A DNA stretch of 44,656 bases. It comes from Actinomycetales bacterium (GTDB taxonomy: Bacteria; Actinomycetota; Actinomycetes; Actinomycetales; Actinomycetaceae). Below, piece by piece: positions 30,537-38,965 of the stretch. The notes below the pieces were generated by a model. The model was not told the DNA's origin and made no database searches. It worked only from the letters and a program-made list of their open reading frames with translations. Position 1 is the first letter of the stretch, and each line of letters starts with the position of its first letter. A program made the translations under genes and the position numbers. The DNA is taken from the NCBI GenBank assembly GCA_015655375.1, contig JAATFD010000025.1, forward strand, positions 1 through 44,656, written 5' to 3'.

Positions 30537-30547
30537 GTGCGACAAGC

Positions 30548-30580
30548 GTGGGGCCCGACCGGATATCGGTCAGGCCCCAC
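30548..30580. terminator. strong terminator between convergent kinase-like gene and sucB
   Basis: GTGGGGCC (30548-30555) pairs with GGCCCCAC (30573-30580). After a C/A mismatch, GACCG (30557-30561) pairs with CGGTC (30567-30571) around a GATAT loop. The 13-pair stem lies 11 bases after the kinase-like stop and 38 bases beyond the sucB stop, so it probably serves both strands. Confidence 0.8.
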
Positions 30581-30618
30581 GGGGAGCACCGGTGATGTTC
30601 ACCGGCAGCGCGCAGTGA

Positions 30619-32469
30619 TCACAGGCCGAGGTCGGCCTCGAAATCGCCCGCTTCCAGACGCTGTTTGACGGTCATCAGGTACCGGGCCGCATCGCCGCCG
30701 TCCACCAGGCGGTGATCGTAGGACAATGCCAAGTAGACCATCGAACGAATACCGACCGTCTCGTTTCCATCGGTGTCCTTGACGACAACGGGCCGCTTGA
30801 CAATCGTGCCGATGCCGAGGATCGCGGTCTCGGGCATGTTGAGCACCGGGGTGTCGAAGAGAGCTCCGCCGGATCCGGTGTTCGTGATCGTGAAGGTCGA
30901 CCCGGTCAGTTCGTCGGGGCCGACCTTCGAATCACGTGTACGGGCTGCGAGATCGTTGATCGACCGGGCGATGTCCGCCAGCGAGAGACCACCGGCATTG
31001 CGGATGACGGGGACGAGGAGGCCGCGGGGAGTATCGACCGCGATCCCGATGTTCTCGTGATCAAAGTACGTCACCTGTTTGCCGTCGATCGTTGCGTTGA
31101 TCTTCGGGTGAACCAGCAGAGCTTCGGTGGCGGCCTTGACGAAGAACGGTAGGAAGGTCAGCTTCGTCTGCTCACGTTCGAGGAAGGCGTTCTTCGCGCG
31201 GGCCCGCAGGCGGGCGACGCGCGTGACGTCGACCTCGATGACGGTCGTGAGCTGGGCGGTCGTCTGGAGGGACTCGACCATTCGCTTGGCGATCGTCTGG
31301 CGCAGGCGCGTCATCTTCTCGGTCGTCCCGCGCAGGGGCGAGGGCTCGAGGACCGGTGCCTGCGGCTTCGAGGCGGCTGCGGCGGGAGCAGCGGCAGCCT
31401 GGGCCTCTGCCGTCTCGCGCGACGTGACGGCGGACTCGATGTCCTCGCGCCGGATCCGCCCGCCGATCCCCGTCCCGGTCACAGTGGTCAGGTCGATACC
31501 GGCCTCGCGTGCGAACTTCCGGACGATGGGAGTGACGTAGCCGCTGGCGGTGGCGATGACGGTGGCGTCGGGGACCGCTGGAGCAGTAGCAGCCGCAGTG
31601 GCCAGCGATTCGGCAGTGGGAGCAGGAGGAAGGTGCGGTTCAGGTGCCGGTGCGAGGGGGGCGGGCGCAGTGGGAACGGCAGGTGCAGCCGGAACCGGTG
31701 GAGTGGGCGGGGCGGCCGGGGCCGGAGCCGCATGGACCGGGGCTGGCGGCGCGGCGTGCGCAGGTGCCGGGCTCGGAGCCGCGGGGGCGACCGGAGTGCT
31801 CGGCGTGGGTGCGGCGGCAGCCGGAGCAGGGCTCGCGGGAGCGGCAGCGGCCGGAGCCTCGGCGGTGTCGCCGATGACCGCGAGAACGGTGCCGACCTCG
31901 ACGGTCTCGTCCTCGGGAACGCGAATCTCGACGAGGTAACCGGCGACCGGCGCGGGCACCTCGGAATCCACCTTGTCGGTGGAGACTTCGAGCAGGGGCT
32001 CATCAAGCTCGACCGCGTCGCCGACCTGTTTGAGCCAGGTCGTGACGGTTCCCTCTGTCACGGACTCGCCGAGGGCCGGCATTGTGACGTCGGTGCCGGT
32101 TGCGGGGCCGGCAGATGGAGCGGAAACGGGTGCCGGAGCGGCGGGAGCCGCCTCAGCAACCGGAGCGGGTGCCGGGACGGCCTCGGCTGTGGGGGCCGGT
32201 GTCGTCGGCGCGGGGAAGGCGGCCGTCTCCGAGGGGTCCCCGATCAGCGCGATCTGGGTGCCGACCTCGACGGTCTCGTCCTCGGGAACGAGGATCTCGA
32301 GCAGGACGCCTGCCACGGGCGAGGGGACCTCGGAATCCACCTTGTCGGTGGAGACCTCGACGATCGGCTCGTCGACGGCGACCGTGTCGCCGACCTGTTT
32401 GAGCCAGGTCGTGACGGTTCCCTCTGTCACCGACTCGCCCAGGGCGGGCATTGCTACTGGGGTGGCCAT
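30619..32469 (-). CDS. sucB: 2-oxoglutarate dehydrogenase E2, dihydrolipoyl succinyltransferase
   Basis: A 616-aa E2 acyltransferase with two lipoyl domains. Lipoyl lysines are K43 and K166, both in [12 protein letters not shown]. Long Ala/Pro linkers separate them from a peripheral subunit-binding domain ([31 protein letters not shown]) and the C-terminal catalytic domain, which ends with the active-site His in [16 protein letters not shown]. Domain number and the TMVRL-like [23 protein letters not shown] block match the actinobacterial succinyltransferase-type E2, though these proteins can also serve pyruvate dehydrogenase. It lies 25 bases after lpdA. AGGAGAAA precedes the ATG. Confidence 0.92.
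   Translation of the reverse strand: MATPVAMPALGESVTEGTVTTWLKQVGDTVAVDEPIVEVSTDKVDSEVPSPVAGVLLEILVPEDETVEVGTQIALIGDPSETAAFPAPTTPAPTAEAVPAPAPVAEAAPAAPAPVSAPSAGPATGTDVTMPALGESVTEGTVTTWLKQVGDAVELDEPLLEVSTDKVDSEVPAPVAGYLVEIRVPEDETVEVGTVLAVIGDTAEAPAAAAPASPAPAAAAPTPSTPVAPAAPSPAPAHAAPPAPVHAAPAPAAPPTPPVPAAPAVPTAPAPLAPAPEPHLPPAPTAESLATAAATAPAVPDATVIATASGYVTPIVRKFAREAGIDLTTVTGTGIGGRIRREDIESAVTSRETAEAQAAAAPAAAASKPQAPVLEPSPLRGTTEKMTRLRQTIAKRMVESLQTTAQLTTVIEVDVTRVARLRARAKNAFLEREQTKLTFLPFFVKAATEALLVHPKINATIDGKQVTYFDHENIGIAVDTPRGLLVPVIRNAGGLSLADIARSINDLAARTRDSKVGPDELTGSTFTITNTGSGGALFDTPVLNMPETAILGIGTIVKRPVVVKDTDGNETVGIRSMVYLALSYDHRLVDGGDAARYLMTVKQRLEAGDFEADLGL
31890..32430 (-). repeat. duplicated lipoyl-domain coding sequence within sucB
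   Basis: The two lipoyl domains share long exact DNA stretches: 45 bases at 32017-32061 and 32386-32430, 29 bases at 31958-31986 and 32327-32355, and about 30 bases ending in CTCGTCCTCGGGAAC near 31920 and 32285. Synonymous sites agree as well, so this is more than protein-level conservation. It suggests recent duplication or ongoing gene conversion between domains. Confidence 0.85.
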
Positions 32470-32494
32470 GTGTATTTCTCCTTGTCGGTGCCGG

Positions 32495-33868
32495 TCAGTT
32501 ATGGGCGTGGAGCGGCTTGCCGGCCAGGGCCATTGCGGCCTCGCCGATCGCTTCGTTCTGGGTCGGGTGGGCGTGGATCAGGGACGCGAGATCGTCCGGG
32601 TACGCCTCCCAGTTGACCATGAGCTCGCCCTCGCCCACTTGCTCGCCCATGCGGGCGCCGATCGCATGGAACCCGACAATCGGCCCATCCTTGACGGCGA
32701 CGAGCTTGACGAATCCCTGGGTGGCCAAGATGCTGGACTTGCCGTTGCCCGCGAGGTTGTACTCGGTGGTGACGACGGCGTCGCCGTACTGTTCATGGGC
32801 CTGCTTCTCGGTCAGCCCGACCGAAGCGATCTCCGGATCGCAGAAGGTCACGCGTGGAATGCCGGACTCAATGATCGGCTCGGGGGTGAGGCCGGCGATC
32901 TCCTCGGCGACGACGATGCCCTGGCGGAAGCCGCGGTGGGCGAGCTGCAGGCCGGGAACGATGTCGCCGACCGCATAGATGTTCGCCACGCCTGTGTGAA
33001 GGTGCTCGTCGGTAAGGACAAAGCCACGGTCCAGGTGGACTCCGGCCTCTTCGTAGCCGAGTCCTTCGGTGACGGGTCCGCGTCCGACCGCGACGAGCAG
33101 GACGTCGCCGTCCACGGTGGCGCCGTCCTCGGTCGTGACGTGCACGCCTCCGTCGTCCTGGGTGACTGAGGAGAAACGAGTGTTGGTCTTGAAGGCGATT
33201 CCGCGCTTGCGGAAGGAACGCTCCAGCTGCTTGGAGATCGCCTCGTCCTCGTTGTTGGCCAAGTGTGGCAGGCCTTCGATGATCGTGACGTCAGCGCCGA
33301 AGGACTTCCAGACGGAGGCAAACTCGAGGCCGATGACCCCGCCGCCCAGAACGACCGCGCGGGATGGCACCCAGTCCATCTGAAGGGCCTGTTCGGAGGT
33401 GATGACGCGGCCTTCGATCTCCAGGCCGGGGAGTGTGCGCGAATAGGAGCCGGTCGCCAGGACGACATGGCGGCCGGTGATCCGACGGCCGTCGACCTCG
33501 ACGGTGTCGGGGGCGACCAGGCGTCCCCATCCCTGGATGACGTCGACCTTGCGGGAGGACAGGAGCCCCTGCAGGCCCTTGTAGAGCCTGGCGACGACGG
33601 AGTCGCGATAGGATCCGACCTTCGCCATGTCAATGCCACCGAACGTCGAGTTGACGCCGAACTGTTCGGAGTCCCGAACCGCGTCCGCCGTCTCTGCCGC
33701 GTGCAGGTATGCCTTGGTCGGAATGCATCCGCGGTGGAGGCAGGTGCCGCCCACCTTGTCCCCGTCGATCAGGGCAACGCTCAGCCCCAGCTGTGCTCCG
33801 CGCAGAGCGGCGGCATATCCGCCCGACCCCGCGCCCAAGATGACGATGTCGTAACCGGGCTCGCTCAC
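32495..33868 (-). CDS. lpdA: dihydrolipoyl dehydrogenase (E3)
   Basis: A 457-aa FAD-dependent E3 that reoxidises lipoyl groups using NAD. The FAD motif is [12 protein letters not shown] (residues 10-21), the redox disulfide is C43/C48 in [13 protein letters not shown], the NAD motif is [16 protein letters not shown], the second FAD motif is IYAVGDIV, and the dimer-partner active site is HAHPTQNE near the C-terminus. The GTG at 33868 gives the standard N-terminus ([12 protein letters not shown]); the frame extends to 34639 only as a spurious extension. GAGGAG lies about 9 bases upstream. It is cotranscribed with sucB. Confidence 0.95.
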   Translation of the reverse strand: MSEPGYDIVILGAGSGGYAAALRGAQLGLSVALIDGDKVGGTCLHRGCIPTKAYLHAAETADAVRDSEQFGVNSTFGGIDMAKVGSYRDSVVARLYKGLQGLLSSRKVDVIQGWGRLVAPDTVEVDGRRITGRHVVLATGSYSRTLPGLEIEGRVITSEQALQMDWVPSRAVVLGGGVIGLEFASVWKSFGADVTIIEGLPHLANNEDEAISKQLERSFRKRGIAFKTNTRFSSVTQDDGGVHVTTEDGATVDGDVLLVAVGRGPVTEGLGYEEAGVHLDRGFVLTDEHLHTGVANIYAVGDIVPGLQLAHRGFRQGIVVAEEIAGLTPEPIIESGIPRVTFCDPEIASVGLTEKQAHEQYGDAVVTTEYNLAGNGKSSILATQGFVKLVAVKDGPIVGFHAIGARMGEQVGEGELMVNWEAYPDDLASLIHAHPTQNEAIGEAAMALAGKPLHAHN

Positions 33869-34059
33869 GTGCTCCACTCCTCGTCTCGGGTGTTCGGACC
33901 ATCGTGGTCCGGCTGGGCCCATTGTCCCACTCGACGTGTGATTTTTCGTCCTTTGATGCCTATTGGCCACGGTGGGGCCGACCACATCGGTCGGAGGGGA
34001 GGACCGGGATCCCGATGTCCACGAGGACCCACTCACGTCTGGGTGAGCGGGGCAGGATC

Positions 34060-34065
34060 TAGGAT
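34060..34065 (+). promoter_or_regulatory. candidate -10 box of the small membrane protein gene
   Basis: TAGGAT fits TANNNT and lies 31 bases before the ATG at 34097, leaving a short leader with AGGAGGGG as ribosome binding site. The divergent region with lpdA (33869-34096) holds no gene. A small hairpin CTCAC/GTGAG (34032-34046) precedes the box. Confidence 0.45.
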
Positions 34066-34096
34066 CAGTCACCGGAACCAAAGACAGGAGGGGACC

Positions 34097-34672
34097 ATGC
34101 CCCGTGAAACGACGCCGGACACTCCCACGCCAGCGGGCGATCAGGTCACGGACGATCGTGGTCCCGCCTGGGGCGCGGGTCGTTTGGTGATGGTCCTGTA
34201 CTGGGTCTTCGGCGTGTGGACAACCAGCGTGGCGATCTTCGATCTCTTCAAACTCGGCGATCGGGCGCTGGGGCCATCTCTTGTCGCCCTTGTGGCGGGG
34301 ATCGTCTACCTGATTGCCGCCGTGGGGATCACCCACAACGGGCGGCGGATGCGGGCCGTGGGCTGGGCGGCCGTCATCATCGAGATGGCGGGCCCTGTGA
34401 TCGTTGGTCTGTTGGGCTTGGGTCAGCCGGACATTTCCGAGGGGCGCTCCGCGTGGGCCGACTTCGGTGCCGACTGCTGGTACCTGCCGCTGGTGATTCC
34501 CGTCATCGGGTTGATCTGGCTGTGGCGGTCGAACCCCCGGCGCATCGTCGAACTGGCCGAGCAGATTGAGCGTCCGACCCACTTGCCGCGCCCCCGTGTC
34601 ACACGCCTCCAGGGAAGCCAATCTGCCGCCAGGCCTCATACAGGCCGATCGAAGCCGAGTTCGCGAGGTTGA
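34097..34672 (+). CDS. small membrane protein of unknown function
   Basis: A 191-aa protein with four hydrophobic segments: LVMVLYWVFGVWTTSVAIFDLF, LVALVAGIVYLIAAVGIT, WAAVIIEMAGPVIVGLLGL and WYLPLVIPVIGLIWLW. A short acidic/Pro-Thr N-terminus precedes them and a basic cytoplasmic tail follows (RPTHLPRPRVTRL). AGGAGGGG lies just before the ATG, which decides this start over the much longer open frame upstream. The layout resembles uncharacterised actinobacterial integral membrane proteins. The last 74 bases overlap the convergent trmL 3' end. No function can be assigned. Confidence 0.75.
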   Translation: MPRETTPDTPTPAGDQVTDDRGPAWGAGRLVMVLYWVFGVWTTSVAIFDLFKLGDRALGPSLVALVAGIVYLIAAVGITHNGRRMRAVGWAAVIIEMAGPVIVGLLGLGQPDISEGRSAWADFGADCWYLPLVIPVIGLIWLWRSNPRRIVELAEQIERPTHLPRPRVTRLQGSQSAARPHTGRSKPSSRG

Positions 34673-35060
34673 GGGAACGGATCTCCGGCAGCATCTGGAT
34701 GCGCACCCGGGAAGCGACCCGCGGATGGGACATGGCCTCCTCGGGAAGTCCCGTGGGCTCGGGACCGAACATGAGTCCGTCGCCGTCCTCGTAGGAGATG
34801 TCGGAATAGAGCGTCGCGGTGTGTCCGGTGAACGCCCAGATCCTCCCCGGGACGGCGGCCAGCGCGTCGTCGAGGTCGGGGTGGACCAGGACGTGGGCGA
34901 GGTCGTGATAGTCGAGGCCGGCCCGCCTCAGCTTGGCGTCCTCCATGTCGAAGCCGAGGGGCTCGACCAGGTGGAGCATCGACCCGGTGCAGGCGGACAG
35001 GCGGATGGCCGCGCCGGTGTTGCCCGGGATGCGCGGTTCGAAGAAGATCACATGAAGCAC
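34599..35060 (-). CDS. trmL: tRNA (cytidine(34)-2'-O)-methyltransferase
   Basis: A 153-aa SPOUT methyltransferase that modifies the wobble base of leucine tRNAs. The N-terminus MLHVIFFEPRIPGNTGAAIRL is the family signature. The knot-forming motifs are LMFGPEPTGLPEEA and IQMLPEIRSLNLANSASIGLYEAWRQ. The GTG at 35060 is chosen because GGGAGG lies 9 bases upstream and the signature then begins at residue 1. An ATG at 35069 immediately abuts the GGGAGG, and the frame to 35123 has a Pro/Arg-rich leader. Length fits TrmL. Confidence 0.93.
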   Translation of the reverse strand: MLHVIFFEPRIPGNTGAAIRLSACTGSMLHLVEPLGFDMEDAKLRRAGLDYHDLAHVLVHPDLDDALAAVPGRIWAFTGHTATLYSDISYEDGDGLMFGPEPTGLPEEAMSHPRVASRVRIQMLPEIRSLNLANSASIGLYEAWRQIGFPGGV

Positions 35061-35106
35061 GCAGACCATCCTCCCACGCCCTGGGGGATGGCTTCTCCGC
35101 AGCGCC

Positions 35107-35649
35107 TCAGCCGACGGCGGCAACGGCGTGGGTGACGGTCAGCCGCGCGCGAGCCAGGGTGTGGGTGAGGGCCTGGAGAGCACAGGCCGCCGGGGTGTCG
35201 TCATCGGTTAGCCCGAGGGTCTCGACGTCGAGGGCGTGGACGGCGAAGACATAGCGATGGGGGCGGTCTCCAGCCGGGGGAGCGGCGCCGAAGTAGTCGG
35301 CCTCCCCGTGATCGGCGCGCAGGTGGAAGGCCGCTCCCTCCAGCGTGAGGTCCGAGGCGCCCGCGCCACGTTCAAGCTCCGTCTGGTCGGCGGTCAGATC
35401 GACGACGACCCAGTGCCACCACCCCGAGGGAGTGGGTGCGTCGGGGTCAAAACACGTGAGGACGAATCCGCGCGTCTGAGGCGGGAAGGCGGACCAACGC
35501 AGATGGGGTGAAAGGTTGTCCCCGTCGGCGGTGTGGCGCGGCGGTATCGGAGTGCCGTCGACGAGATCGTCGGATTCCAGAGTGAAAGCCGAGACGTGTG
35601 GAAGAGCGCCGTAAGGGTCCGGGGCCACGGGGCGGTCGTCGAGGTTCAT
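35107..35649 (-). CDS. YbhB/YbcL-type PEBP-family protein
   Basis: A 180-aa phosphatidylethanolamine-binding-protein-like protein (often annotated Raf kinase inhibitor-like). The ligand pocket motifs are visible: CFDPDAPTPSGWWHWVVVDL around residues 66-86, and GDRPHRYVFAVHAL near residue 127. The NLSPHLRW motif is also present. No signal peptide, so it is cytoplasmic. The biological role of the bacterial members is poorly known. GGAGGAG precedes the ATG by about four bases. It is divergent from imuA', with the LexA box about 140 bp from its start. Confidence 0.9.
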   Translation of the reverse strand: MNLDDRPVAPDPYGALPHVSAFTLESDDLVDGTPIPPRHTADGDNLSPHLRWSAFPPQTRGFVLTCFDPDAPTPSGWWHWVVVDLTADQTELERGAGASDLTLEGAAFHLRADHGEADYFGAAPPAGDRPHRYVFAVHALDVETLGLTDDDTPAACALQALTHTLARARLTVTHAVAAVG

Positions 35650-35776
35650 GATCTCCTCCAGTGGTGAGGCGTCGTCGGAACAGCTTCGTCAGGGTCCAGT
35701 CTCCTCCAGGGCGGTGTGGATCGGCGCGGCAGGATCCGGCGTGCCCGTCCTCGACGCAGATGCGGGTGATGGTCGA

Positions 35777-35805
35777 TAGACTGAGCTAATCGAACAGGTG
35801 TTCGA
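35777..35805 (+). promoter_or_regulatory. SOS promoter of imuA'-imuB with LexA box
   Basis: TCGAACAGGTGTTCGA (35790-35805) is a perfect actinobacterial LexA box, TCGAAC-N4-GTTCGA. A -10 box TAGACT lies at 35777-35782, so the LexA box covers the expected transcription start at about 35789. GGAGGAGAG then precedes the imuA' ATG. TCGACG at 35751-35756 is a possible but distant -35. Confidence 0.85.
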
Positions 35806-35820
35806 TTCTGGAGGAGAGTC

Positions 35821-36411
35821 ATGGAACCGGATCCGCGCGTCGGCGAGGCGACTTCACGTCTGGGCAGGGCCCGCCTCGCTCTCGTGCAGGCGGAAGAGCG
35901 CACCGGCCTGCGCAGCGCCCGCGAGCGATCTCTCGATCGTGGGGAACTGGTGGAGGACCCGGTGAGGGCGGCGGAAAGTGTCAGGGTCGGGGCGCCGGAA
36001 GCGGAGGCCTCGGGCAAGGGCACCGCGGGTCGGATCCTCGAGATTCCCTCGGGTGGTGGCCCCCTCCTGCGGGCGGCGGCAGGGATCGTTCGCCAGCGTG
36101 AGGGTTCGTGGACGGGGCTCGTCGGCGTGGAAGACATCGGATGGGTCGCCCTGCGTGAGGCGGGACTCGATCTCGATCGGGTGGTCAGCGTTCCTCACCC
36201 CGGCCCGTTTGCCGCCGATGTCGTGGCGACCCTGCTTGAGGGAGTGGACATCCTGTGCGTGGGGGACATCGACCTCTCGAATGCCCAACGGCGCAGGCTG
36301 GGAGCACGGATCCGCCGTGACGGCTCCATCGTGCTGTCGACGCTGGCCTGGCCGGGGCTGTCGCGTCCCTATCGGCTCGCGCGCGGAGTGGAACGGCGAG
36401 AAGCGATATGA
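35821..36411 (+). CDS. imuA': ImuA' (RecA-like mutasome accessory protein)
   Basis: A 196-aa SOS mutagenesis protein. The RecA-like core is degenerate: LLRAAAGIVRQREGSWTGLVGVEDIGW and VSVPHPGPFAADVVATLLEGVDILCVGDIDLSNAQRRRLGARIR are recognisable, but no Walker A Lys motif is seen. Family members interact with ImuB and DnaE2 rather than acting as recombinases. The first 60 residues are charged and helical. It overlaps imuB by four bases (ATGA). A LexA box sits directly upstream. Length is shorter than typical ImuA proteins, as expected for the actinobacterial ImuA' branch. Confidence 0.85.
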   Translation: MEPDPRVGEATSRLGRARLALVQAEERTGLRSARERSLDRGELVEDPVRAAESVRVGAPEAEASGKGTAGRILEIPSGGGPLLRAAAGIVRQREGSWTGLVGVEDIGWVALREAGLDLDRVVSVPHPGPFAADVVATLLEGVDILCVGDIDLSNAQRRRLGARIRRDGSIVLSTLAWPGLSRPYRLARGVERREAI

Positions 36412-38153
36412 GCGGCTCCGATCCCACAGGTCTTCGCCGTGTCGTTCTGTGGGTACCCGATTGGCCCACGACATCGCTGGTCGTCGACACTCCACCCGAT
36501 GCTCCTGCTGTTAGCGTTCATCGAGGCCGGGTCCTGGTGGCGACGGCTCCCGCGCGCCGGGCAGGCGTGCGGTCACGGATGCCGGTGTCCACGGCCCAGT
36601 ATCTCTGCCCGGATCTCCTCCTGCTCCCGCATGATCCTCTGCGGGAGGCCGCGGCCTTCGAACCGGTCGCGCAGGCCTTCGACGCTGTGGCGGCGGGAGT
36701 CGTCTGCCTGCGACCCGGTCTTGCCTGGGCGCCCGCTGCGGGGCCTGCGCGCTGGATGGGCTCGGAGGAAGCCCTGGCCGGAGCCCTGGTCGAGGAAGTG
36801 GCCGCGGACACGGGTGCCGAGTGTCAGGTGGGGATCGCCACGGGGATGCTCGCCGCCCTGGAGTCTGCTCATCAAGGAGAGATCGTCGCTCCCGGGGATA
36901 CTGCGGCCTTCCTCTCCTCGTTGTCCGTGGGGCGTGTCTCCCAGGTTCTGCCACCTGCCGTGCGCGAGGAGGTTGCCCATGCCCTGGACGTTCTCTTTCG
37001 CCTCGGGGTACACACCTGTGCGGATCTTCTCGGCATAGGCCGCGGACCCCTTGTTACCCGCTTCGGCCGGGCGGGCGAGACCCTGCGGATCCTGTGCGCA
37101 GGCGGGGACCTGGGGGCTCGGGGGATGCGGCGCAGGAGGTCCACGTGCGAGGTCTCCACCGAGTTCGATCCTCCGGCGTCCGACATCGATGCAATCGTCA
37201 TGGGGCTGCGGCGTCTGGCGGAGGATCTCGCACAGCAGCTGTGGCGCTCGGGGGTCTCTTCGCAGACCCTCACGGTGTGGATGGAGACGGCAGCGGGGCA
37301 GCGTCGCGAACGGACCTGGACCGGGCTCGACTGTGCGAGCACTGCCGACGTCGTCGATCGCGTGCGATGGCAGTTGCGGGGATGGACCCAGACTGTCGAC
37401 CCCTCGGCCCAGACCCCTGATTCTGCTCTGGCGAGTGTCGGTCTCCTGGCGCGTGAGCTGATGGATGCACCGCCTGGGGCTCGGCTGTGGGGACGCGCCG
37501 ACGCGGATGACCGGGCCACCCGCTCTGTCCTGCGCCTGCAGTCACTGCTCGGTGACGAGGCCGTCGTCGCCCCGCATCTGCAGGGTGGGCACGATCCTCG
37601 TTCCCGGATCCTCACCGCGCCGTGGGGGAGCCCCGTCGAGGGTCTCACACCGGTGGACGGCGAATGGGAGGGCGGAGTCGAGTCACCGCCAGCCACTCTC
37701 TTCGACGTCGCCCGACCGATCCTCTTGTGGGGGACTGACGAGGACACCGCCCCCACGGGCGGAGAGCGGGGGATCACGTTGGTGACCTCCGAGGGACACC
37801 GCGTTGAGGCGTCCGATGCGCGGATGGACATCGGTGAGGTTCGAGGAGTGTCAGACGATCGGTCCGTGCGCCGTTCTGTCCTCGTCGAGGGACGGGGCGC
37901 GCTGTCCGTGGTGCCGACGCACCTCCTGGTCCTTCCGACGTCCGAGGGGAATGCCATCACGGGCCTGGAGATCGGGCAACCGCTCGCGATCCGTGTCAGC
38001 GGGGGCCCCTGGGCGGTCCTCGGCCGCTGGTGGGAGGGCTCGCAGGGGGACCGATCATCGCGCGCCTACCTGCGTGTCGTCCGGGATGAGGGAGCCGATC
38101 TGTTGCTCGTCCAACGCCAGGGCCGCTGGCTGATCGAGGGGATCTATGACTAG
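36408..38153 (+). CDS. imuB: ImuB, Y-family polymerase-like mutasome protein
   Basis: A 581-aa Y-family DNA polymerase-like protein. The N-terminus reads VVLWVPDWPTTSLV where an active polymerase would have the first catalytic Asp, and the second acidic pair is absent, so it is predicted to be catalytically dead. The HhH and little-finger regions follow (VHTCADLLGIGRGPLVTRFG; CEVSTEFDPPASD). A candidate beta-clamp motif GARLWG is at residues 357-362, close to where M. tuberculosis ImuB carries QLPLWG. The C-terminal YLRVVRDEGADLLLVQRQGRWLIEGIYD is typical. ImuB is the hub linking DnaE2, ImuA' and the clamp. Confidence 0.92.
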   Translation: MSGSDPTGLRRVVLWVPDWPTTSLVVDTPPDAPAVSVHRGRVLVATAPARRAGVRSRMPVSTAQYLCPDLLLLPHDPLREAAAFEPVAQAFDAVAAGVVCLRPGLAWAPAAGPARWMGSEEALAGALVEEVAADTGAECQVGIATGMLAALESAHQGEIVAPGDTAAFLSSLSVGRVSQVLPPAVREEVAHALDVLFRLGVHTCADLLGIGRGPLVTRFGRAGETLRILCAGGDLGARGMRRRRSTCEVSTEFDPPASDIDAIVMGLRRLAEDLAQQLWRSGVSSQTLTVWMETAAGQRRERTWTGLDCASTADVVDRVRWQLRGWTQTVDPSAQTPDSALASVGLLARELMDAPPGARLWGRADADDRATRSVLRLQSLLGDEAVVAPHLQGGHDPRSRILTAPWGSPVEGLTPVDGEWEGGVESPPATLFDVARPILLWGTDEDTAPTGGERGITLVTSEGHRVEASDARMDIGEVRGVSDDRSVRRSVLVEGRGALSVVPTHLLVLPTSEGNAITGLEIGQPLAIRVSGGPWAVLGRWWEGSQGDRSSRAYLRVVRDEGADLLLVQRQGRWLIEGIYD

Positions 38154-38285
38154 CGGGTTCTCACGCACGAAGCGCGTCCCCAGTAGGTGAGTTGCGCTCA
38201 GCTGGGCACAACCGAATCTCGAGGTGAATTTGGGGGCGTGCCTCGGCGGAGATCAGGGAGCTCCGTCTGACCTCCCGCACGGCGA

Positions 38286-38291
38286 TAGGAT
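38286..38291 (+). promoter_or_regulatory. candidate -10 box of tdk
   Basis: TAGGAT is 35 bases before the tdk ATG, and GGGAAGGA (38313-38320) gives a good ribosome binding site at 6 bases. A CTGACC about 13 bases upstream is too close to be a standard -35. The remaining imuB-tdk gap (38154-38285) shows no gene and no LexA box. Confidence 0.45.
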
Positions 38292-38326
38292 CTCGCGGGA
38301 TCGGACACGGACGGGAAGGATCCAAC

Positions 38327-38956
38327 ATGGCCAAGCTCTACTTCCGCTACGGAGCGATGAACTCGGGGAAGTCGACAGCCCTACTCCAGGTTGCCTTCAA
38401 CTATGAGGAGCGCGGCCAGCGCGTGGTCCTTGTTAAGCCCGACATCGACGTCAAGGGTGACTCCGAGATCGTGTCCCGTCTGGGCATGACCCGTCCGGTT
38501 GATGTTCTGGTCGACGCGCAGGATGACATCCGTGAGCTTCTCGCCCGCGAGGCGCGTAGGCCCGGCGGTCCCACCCATGACGGAAGCATTCAGTCGGTTG
38601 CTGCGGTCCTTGTCGATGAAGCGCAATTTCTCACACCTGACCAAGTTGACGACCTCCTGCGGGTGGCCGTTCTCGACGGGATCCCGGTCCTCGCCTACGG
38701 CATCCGGACGGACTTCCGGACGGTCGCTTTCCCCGGTGCGCGCAGGCTGCTGGAGATTGCCCATTCCCTCGAGGAACTCAAGACGATCTGCCGATGTGGG
38801 CGCAAGGCGATCTTCAACGGTCGGCGCGTCGGAGATCGCTACGTCTTCGACGGCGAACAGGTCTCCATCGATGGGGTGGACTCGACCTACGAGTCGCTGT
38901 GTGCGTCGTGTTATCTCGAGGAATCGGGAGGGGCGCTCGGCCCGAAACGCCCCTAG
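38327..38956 (+). CDS. tdk: thymidine kinase
   Basis: A 209-aa type II thymidine kinase, phosphorylating thymidine to dTMP in the salvage pathway. Walker A GAMNSGKS is at residues 9-16, the Walker B-like VLVDEAQFL near 98, and the substrate lasso and zinc site are the pairs CRCGRKAIFNGR and CASCYLE near the C-terminus. Length is normal. It sits between imuB and the SNF2 helicase; the next gene's -10 box overlaps its last codons (TAGACT within CCCTAGACT, the TAG being the stop). Confidence 0.95.
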   Translation: MAKLYFRYGAMNSGKSTALLQVAFNYEERGQRVVLVKPDIDVKGDSEIVSRLGMTRPVDVLVDAQDDIRELLAREARRPGGPTHDGSIQSVAAVLVDEAQFLTPDQVDDLLRVAVLDGIPVLAYGIRTDFRTVAFPGARRLLEIAHSLEELKTICRCGRKAIFNGRRVGDRYVFDGEQVSIDGVDSTYESLCASCYLEESGGALGPKRP

Positions 38957-38959
38957 ACT
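38954..38959 (+). promoter_or_regulatory. candidate leaderless promoter -10 of the SNF2 gene
   Basis: TAGACT overlaps the tdk stop codon and ends 6 bases before the ATG at 38966. The six intervening bases are all G. That is too close to act as a Shine-Dalgarno and consistent with a leaderless transcript. The same TAGACT sequence serves the ABC-F and imuA' genes. Confidence 0.5.
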
Positions 38960-38965
38960 GGGGGG

